A DNA stretch of 64,000 nucleotides from Belnapia sp. F-4-1 (GTDB lineage: Bacteria; Pseudomonadota; Alphaproteobacteria; Acetobacterales; Acetobacteraceae). Made by a program: the position numbers and the translations under genes. The stretch covers positions 3,200,856-3,264,855 of the forward strand of contig NZ_KN676113.1 in the NCBI RefSeq assembly GCF_000802185.1. Direction: 5' to 3'. A model generated the notes under the pieces. That model was given only the letters and a program-made list of their open reading frames with translations. It did no database searches and had not been told where the DNA came from. Shown one piece after another: positions 59,970 to 64,000 of the stretch. Numbering within the stretch: the stretch's first letter is position 1; the number at the start of each line of letters is the position of its first letter.

Positions 59970-61180
59970 GCGACGACCCGCCCGCCGACCGGCTCGCGCC
60001 GCCCGGGCTGCTGCGGCGCGGGGCGCCGGCCGCGGTGCTGGCCGCGCTGCCGGGGGCACGGGCCGTGGGCGGCGCGGTGCGGGATGCGCTGGCCGGGCGG
60101 CCGGTGCATGACGTGGATGTAGCGGCGCCGCTGCCGCCGGAGGAGATCGCCGCGCGGCTGCGTGCCGCCGGCCTCAAGGTCTTCGAGACCGGTCTGGCCC
60201 ACGGCACCGTCACCGCCGTGCTTGACCGGGAGCCGGTGGAGGTGACGAGCCTCCGCCGCGACGTGGCGACCGACGGCCGCCACGCCGAGGTCGCCTGGAC
60301 CACCGACTGGCGCCAGGATGCGGCGCGACGCGACTTTACCATCAACGCCATGTCGCTCTCGGCCGAGGGCGCGCTTTGGGACTATTTCGGCGGCCGGACG
60401 GATCTGGCGGCCGGGCGGGTCCGCTTCGTCGGCGAGCCGGCGACGCGGCTGCAGGAGGACTACCTGCGGGCGCTGCGCTTTTTCCGCTTCCAGGCCCGCT
60501 ACGGCACGGGCGCGCCGGATGCGGCGGCGGTGGCGGCGATCCGCGCGGCGGTGCCGGGGCTGGCGCGGCTCTCGGCCGAGCGGGTCTGGATGGAGCTCAA
60601 GCGGCTGATGCAGGCGCCCGACCCGCGCGAGGCCTTGGCGCTGATGGCGGAGACGGGCGTGCTGGCGGCGGTGCTGCCGGAGGCGCTGGACCTCACTCGG
60701 CTCGGGCGGCTCATCGGGAACGGCGCACCAGTGGAGCCTCTACTGCGCATCGCCGCCCTGCTGCCAGCAGGGGCGGCCGAGGCGGTGGCCGGACGGCTGC
60801 GCCTCTCGGGCGAGGAGCGCGAGGGGCTTGCCGACCTGCTCCGCCTGCCGCGCCCCAAGCCTGGCGACGGGGACGCGGTGCTGCGACGGCTGTTGGCCGT
60901 CTGCGATCACGCCTCCGTGCTGAACCGCGCCTGGATGGGCGAGGCCGAGCAGGGCGGCGAGGGCTGGACGGCGCTGCGGCAGCGGATTGAGGCGCTGGAG
61001 CGGCCGGTCTTCCCGCTCCAGGGCCGGGATGCGCTGGCGGCCGGCCTCGCGCCGGGCCCCTCGGTCGGGCGCCTGCTGGCGGCGTTGCGGGGCTGGTGGC
61101 TGGAGGATGGCTGCACCGCCGGCCGCGAGGCCTGCCTTGCCCGGCTGCGGGAATTGGCCGCCGGGCGGCCCGAGGGCTAA
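59966..61180 (+). CDS. cca: CCA tRNA nucleotidyltransferase
   Basis: A 404-residue class II nucleotidyltransferase that adds CCA to tRNA 3' ends. The GxG and metal motif GGAVRDALAGRPVHDVDVA, then RRDFTINAMSLS, RLQEDYLRALRFFRFQARYG and ERVWMELKRLMQ are clear. No HD phosphohydrolase domain is seen. Start 59966 overlaps the DUF6111-like stop by 4 bases. It completes the operon with the ABC exporter starting 11 bases after it. Confidence 0.94.
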   Translation: MSDDPPADRLAPPGLLRRGAPAAVLAALPGARAVGGAVRDALAGRPVHDVDVAAPLPPEEIAARLRAAGLKVFETGLAHGTVTAVLDREPVEVTSLRRDVATDGRHAEVAWTTDWRQDAARRDFTINAMSLSAEGALWDYFGGRTDLAAGRVRFVGEPATRLQEDYLRALRFFRFQARYGTGAPDAAAVAAIRAAVPGLARLSAERVWMELKRLMQAPDPREALALMAETGVLAAVLPEALDLTRLGRLIGNGAPVEPLLRIAALLPAGAAEAVAGRLRLSGEEREGLADLLRLPRPKPGDGDAVLRRLLAVCDHASVLNRAWMGEAEQGGEGWTALRQRIEALERPVFPLQGRDALAAGLAPGPSVGRLLAALRGWWLEDGCTAGREACLARLRELAAGRPEG

Positions 61181-61191
61181 AACCCCCGCGC

Positions 61192-62955
61192 ATGGCCGCC
61201 ATCGACCCGTCCTCCCGTGTCCTCGTCGCCCGTCTGGTGCGGGACTATCTCGGCCATCACCGGCGGGGCATCGCGCTGGCCATCCTCTGCACGCTGCTGC
61301 TGGCGGGGCTGACGGCACTCTACCCGATCGTCATCCAGCAGGGCTTCGACCGTTTCTCGTCGGGCGATGTCGCCATCGCCTGGGTGGTCCCGCCCGTCAT
61401 CGTCGCCGTCACCTGCCTGAAGGCGCTGGCGCAGTACGGCCAGGCGGTGGCCGTGCAGGCGGTGGTGCTGCGGGTGATCGAGCGACTGCAGAACGACCTG
61501 TTCCACGCGCTGACCCGGGCCGACCTCGCCGCCGTCTCCGCCGATGCGCCGGCGCGGCATGCCAGCCGCTTCACCGTGGATGCGGCGGCGATCCGCGAGG
61601 CGCTGACCAAGTCCATCAACGGTGGCGCCGACGTGCTCACCGTCATCGGCTTGGTCGCCTCCATGGTCTGGCTCGACTGGCAGATGTCGCTGATCGCCGC
61701 GGTGATGTACCCGATCGCGGTGGTGCCGATCCTCCGCCTCGGCAAGCGCATCCGCCGCGCCTCGGGAGGCATGCAGGAGCGGATGGGCGAGACGGCGGCG
61801 CAACTCACCGAGAGCTTCGGCGCCGCCCGCGTCGTCCGCGCCTACCGGCTGGAGGAGCAGGAGGAGGCGCGCGCCGCCCGCACCTTCGGCGGGCTGCGGG
61901 CGGCGCTGCTCGGCATTGCCCGGACGCGGGCGAGCCTCGACCCGATGCTCGAGGCGCTGGGCGGCATCGCCGTCGCCGCCGTGCTCGCCTTCGTCGGCTG
62001 GCGGGTGGCGCAGGGCGAGGGGACGGTCGGCGAATTCACCGGCTTCGTCGCGGCGCTGCTGATCGCCTCGCGGCCGGTGCGCGCGCTCGGCTCGCTCAAT
62101 GCCGCCCTGCAGGAGGGGCTGGCCGGCCTTTCCCGCGTCTTCGCCGTGATGGACCGGCCGCGGCTGGTGGTGGAGGCGCCGGGGGCAGGGGCGCTGCCGG
62201 CCGGACGGGGGCGCGTCGAATTCCTGGATGTCGGCTTCCACTACGCGGGCACGGCCGAGCCGGCGCTGGAGGGGCTGAGCTTCAGCGCCGCGCCGGGCGA
62301 GACCGTGGCGCTGGTCGGACCTTCGGGCGCGGGCAAGTCCACCGCATTGGCCCTGGTGCCGCGGCTGCATGACGCGACGAGCGGTGCCGTCCGCATCGAT
62401 GGCGCCGATGTCCGGGCGGTGACGCTCGCCTCGCTGCGCGACGCCATCGCCTATGTCGGACAGGATGCGGTGATCTTCGACGACACCGCCTTCGCCAACA
62501 TCGCCTGTGGTCGGCCGGGGGCGGCCCAGGCGGAGGTGGAGGCCGCCGCTCGCGCCGCCGCGGCGCATGACTTCATCGCTGCCCTCCCGGATGGCTATGC
62601 GACGCCGCTCGGGCCGGGGGGCGGGCGGCTGTCGGGCGGGCAGAAGCAGCGCGTGGCCCTTGCCCGCGCCTTGCTGCGCGACCCGCGGGTGCTGCTGCTC
62701 GACGAGGCGACCAGCGCCCTCGATGCGGAGAACGAGGCGCTGGTGTCCGCCGCGCTCGCCCGGCTGCGCCAGGGGCGGACGACCCTCGTCATCGCCCATC
62801 GGTTGGCGACGGTGCGCGACGCCGACCGGATCGTCGTGATGGAAGGGGGGCGCGCGGTGGAGCAGGGCAGCCATGCGGCGCTGATGGCCGAGGGCGGGCT
62901 GTACGCCCGGCTGGTGCATACCCAATTCGGTCCTGCGCCGGTGGAGGCGGAGTGA
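61192..62955 (+). CDS. ABC transporter, permease-ATPase fusion (MsbA type)
   Basis: A 587-residue half transporter: about six membrane helices (ALAILCTLLLAGLTALYPIV and others) in a type I exporter domain, then the ATPase with Walker A GPSGAGKSTALALVPRL, signature LSGGQKQRVALARALL, Walker B VLLLDEATSALD and switch His in VIAHRLATV. It resembles lipid exporters (MsbA-like). Substrate inferred to be a lipid or envelope component. Its stop overlaps the next start by one base (TGATG). Confidence 0.92.
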   Translation: MAAIDPSSRVLVARLVRDYLGHHRRGIALAILCTLLLAGLTALYPIVIQQGFDRFSSGDVAIAWVVPPVIVAVTCLKALAQYGQAVAVQAVVLRVIERLQNDLFHALTRADLAAVSADAPARHASRFTVDAAAIREALTKSINGGADVLTVIGLVASMVWLDWQMSLIAAVMYPIAVVPILRLGKRIRRASGGMQERMGETAAQLTESFGAARVVRAYRLEEQEEARAARTFGGLRAALLGIARTRASLDPMLEALGGIAVAAVLAFVGWRVAQGEGTVGEFTGFVAALLIASRPVRALGSLNAALQEGLAGLSRVFAVMDRPRLVVEAPGAGALPAGRGRVEFLDVGFHYAGTAEPALEGLSFSAAPGETVALVGPSGAGKSTALALVPRLHDATSGAVRIDGADVRAVTLASLRDAIAYVGQDAVIFDDTAFANIACGRPGAAQAEVEAAARAAAAHDFIAALPDGYATPLGPGGGRLSGGQKQRVALARALLRDPRVLLLDEATSALDAENEALVSAALARLRQGRTTLVIAHRLATVRDADRIVVMEGGRAVEQGSHAALMAEGGLYARLVHTQFGPAPVEAE

Positions 62956-63269
62956 TGGCATGGACCTGGCTCGTCATCGCCGGGGGGCTCGAGATCGTCT
63001 GGGCAGTGCTGCTGAAATATACCGAGGGCTTCACGAGGCTCCTGCCGAGCCTCGCCACCGTCGCCTGCCTGGGCGTCAGCTTCTACTGCATGTCCCGTGC
63101 GCTGCAGGTGCTGCCGATGGGGACGGTCTATGCCGTCTGGGTGGGCATCGGCGCGGCGGGCACCGCGCTCTGGGGCATGGCGATGGAGGGGGAGACGGCG
63201 AGCGCCGCCCGCATCCTCTGCCTTGCGCTCATCCTCGCCGGAGTCGCCGGGCTGAAGGCGACGAGTTGA
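62955..63269 (+). CDS. sugE: SugE/Gdx-like small multidrug-resistance transporter
   Basis: A 104-residue SMR protein with four helices. The membrane Glu is in GGLEIVWAVLLKYTEGF; the later GTVYAVWVGIGAAGTALWG is diagnostic of the SMR family and close to SugE/Gdx, which export guanidinium or quaternary cations. The ATG at 62955 overlaps the ABC gene stop; a GTG 3 bases earlier is also in frame. The ABC-SMR order suggests an operon-wide export role. Confidence 0.87.
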   Translation: MAWTWLVIAGGLEIVWAVLLKYTEGFTRLLPSLATVACLGVSFYCMSRALQVLPMGTVYAVWVGIGAAGTALWGMAMEGETASAARILCLALILAGVAGLKATS

Positions 63270-63284
63270 GCGGCGCCGCGTTGC

Positions 63285-63416
63285 TCAATGCAGGGCCCTC
63301 CAGATGGCGACCAGCGCCGAGGTGGCGAGGATTGCCTTGTAGAGGAACTCTGCGAATGGCTGCAGCCGCTGGGAAAGCGGACGCCGGGTGGGGTCGGGGT
63401 GCTGCGAATCGGCCAT
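63285..63416 (-). CDS. Small membrane protein, 43 residues
   Basis: An ORF of 43 codons on the minus strand. The sequence has a Pro/Arg/Gln-rich start (MADSQHPDPTRRPLSQRLQP), then one predicted membrane segment (FAEFLYKAILATSALVAIW) and a short RALH end. This looks like a real single-span peptide, not noise. It diverges from sdhC; the promoter region between contains TATAGG-like sequence, but I found no strong ribosome-binding site. Function is unknown. Confidence 0.5.
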   Translation of the reverse strand: MADSQHPDPTRRPLSQRLQPFAEFLYKAILATSALVAIWRALH

Positions 63417-63477
63417 GGAAAAAGGATAACATTCCTATACCATGGGCAGGCATGCATTCCGCACCCGTCTCGTGGAA

Positions 63478-63507
63478 TTGACGCTATGCCGCAGAGCACA
63501 ATAATAC
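63478..63507 (+). promoter_or_regulatory. Sigma70-type promoter for sdhC
   Basis: TTGACG (63478-63483) and TAATAC (63502-63507) are separated by 18 bases and lie about 90 bases before the preferred sdhC start. Both boxes are near the consensus TTGACA and TATAAT, and the spacing is acceptable. The prediction is based on sequence alone. Confidence 0.6.
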
Positions 63508-63599
63508 CCGTAATCGACCTGCGGCGCGGCCCGAGCGTCGCAGGCACCCCCGGAGTGGATGACCCGATGCCCATCATGCAGGACTCGCGCGAGGCGACC

Positions 63600-64000
63600 A
63601 TGGCTGGCCGCCGATCGGATGGCTCGCCCGTGAAACGTCCGCTGTCGCCGCACCTGCAGGTCTATGACATGTGGCAGCTGACCAGCGCCCTGTCGATCGC
63701 CGGTCGCATCACCGGCGCGGCCTGGACGGTTGGCCTGGTGCTGATGGTCTGGTGGCTGCTGGCCGCAGCCTCCGGCCCCTCCGCCTTCGCCACGGTGCAG
63801 TGGTTCATGTCCTCGTGGCTCGGCCTGCTCGGCCTCTTCGGCCTCACGGCGGCCGCCTGGTACCACACGCTGAACGGCGTCCGGCACCTCGCCTGGGATG
63901 CGGGCTACGGCTACCAGATCCAGGACACCTACCGGACCGGCCGCTGGGTGCTGATCGGCACCGCCGTCGCCACCGTGCTGACCTGGCTCATCGCCATCAT
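63600..64000 (+). CDS. sdhC: Succinate dehydrogenase cytochrome b556 subunit, partial (3' cut by window)
   Basis: The first about 133 residues of SdhC. The family start RPLSPHLQVYDMWQLTSA, the heme/quinone-site region SIAGRITGAAWT, and the conserved WYHTLNGVRHLAWD with heme-ligand His are all present, with membrane helices WTVGLVLMVWWLLAAAS and WLGLLGLFGLTAAAW. It anchors succinate dehydrogenase (complex II) in the membrane and carries heme b. Start at 63600 is preferred for GAGGCGACC upstream; ATGs at 63567 and 63576 are also in frame. The gene continues past the end of the window. Confidence 0.92.
   Translation, partial: MAGRRSDGSPVKRPLSPHLQVYDMWQLTSALSIAGRITGAAWTVGLVLMVWWLLAAASGPSAFATVQWFMSSWLGLLGLFGLTAAAWYHTLNGVRHLAWDAGYGYQIQDTYRTGRWVLIGTAVATVLTWLIAI

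Noticed and set aside
63435-63887. A 150-codon minus-strand ORF across the sdhC start
   Set aside because: It lies opposite sdhC, whose family motifs are clear, and covers the sdhC promoter.
1-64000. CRISPR arrays, tRNA and rRNA genes
   Set aside because: No regularly spaced direct repeats of CRISPR size, no cloverleaf-like tRNA sequence and no rRNA were found on reading the window; a covariance-model search would be needed for full certainty.

Overview
The window is chromosomal DNA from a very GC-rich alphaproteobacterium. GC content by eye is around 70 percent, start/stop overlaps (ATGA, TGATG) are frequent, and genes are packed with almost no intergenic space. The gene content (Suf-only iron-sulfur assembly with SufU and SufT, Hsp33 linked to argDF, class II CCA-adding enzyme, DUF2244 beside nth, DUF1285/MoxR/DUF58/DUF4159 block, DUF6111) fits Rhodospirillales, most likely a Roseomonas-like member of Acetobacteraceae. 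The taxonomic call is an inference from gene content; there is no rRNA gene in the window. I found no tRNA, rRNA, CRISPR array or prophage, and no gene-free stretch longer than 300 bases.

Layout. 1-9 kb: catabolic enzymes, namely the 3' part of an acyl-CoA dehydrogenase-like gene coupled to an enoyl-CoA hydratase, a stress-type SDR, a small XRE regulator, then class II aldolase + D-2-hydroxyacid dehydrogenase, facing an amidase with a tiny AtzG-like partner, then a class III CoA-transferase coupled to an HMG-CoA-lyase family enzyme. 9.0-10.6 kb: an IS1182-family insertion sequence sitting exactly at the CTAG edge of a ~106 bp palindromic repeat; a second copy of this repeat lies at 23.06-23.17 kb. 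10.6-16 kb: cell-envelope lipoproteins, a CHAP amidase, and a locus with a branched-chain-type binding protein, a benzoylformate decarboxylase-like enzyme and an Asp/Glu-racemase family protein. 16-25 kb: glycosyltransferase, nth, DUF2244, second XRE regulator, lnt, DUF2939, lipoproteins, folE. 24-28 kb: argD-argF-hslO. 28-37 kb: PRC-barrel and GlcG-like proteins, recX, two related small lipoproteins, an amidase, a lipid-sugar type operon (SMR-like, GT2, methyltransferase), two EamA transporters and a metallo-beta-lactamase fold hydrolase, PAP2. 37-42 kb: Nudix, nitroreductase, SDR, cytochrome P450.

41.7-48.1 kb is a complete suf operon on the minus strand (Rrf2 regulator-sufB-sufC-sufD-sufS-sufU-sufT-sufA), nearly all genes overlapping or touching: regulator senses cluster status, SufBCD scaffold is fed sulfur by SufS/SufU, SufT and SufA act in maturation and delivery. 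48-51.6 kb carries an alpha/beta hydrolase, a class III aminotransferase, and small envelope proteins. 51.6-58.4 kb is a MoxR AAA ATPase-DUF58-DUF4159/BatA-GATase-like membrane protein operon, diverging from DUF1285-Nudix-DUF6111-cca-ABC exporter-SMR at 58.5-63.3 kb. The window ends inside sdhC, preceded by a good sigma70-type promoter and a divergent 43-codon membrane ORF.

The most unusual points are the CTAG-bounded repeat that supplies stop codons to its neighbours and is the IS target, a five-cysteine cluster in the DUF1285 protein, an extra CPEC motif in SufU, and a probable CTG start for the DUF58 gene. I did not see a convincing new multi-gene defence or mobile system.
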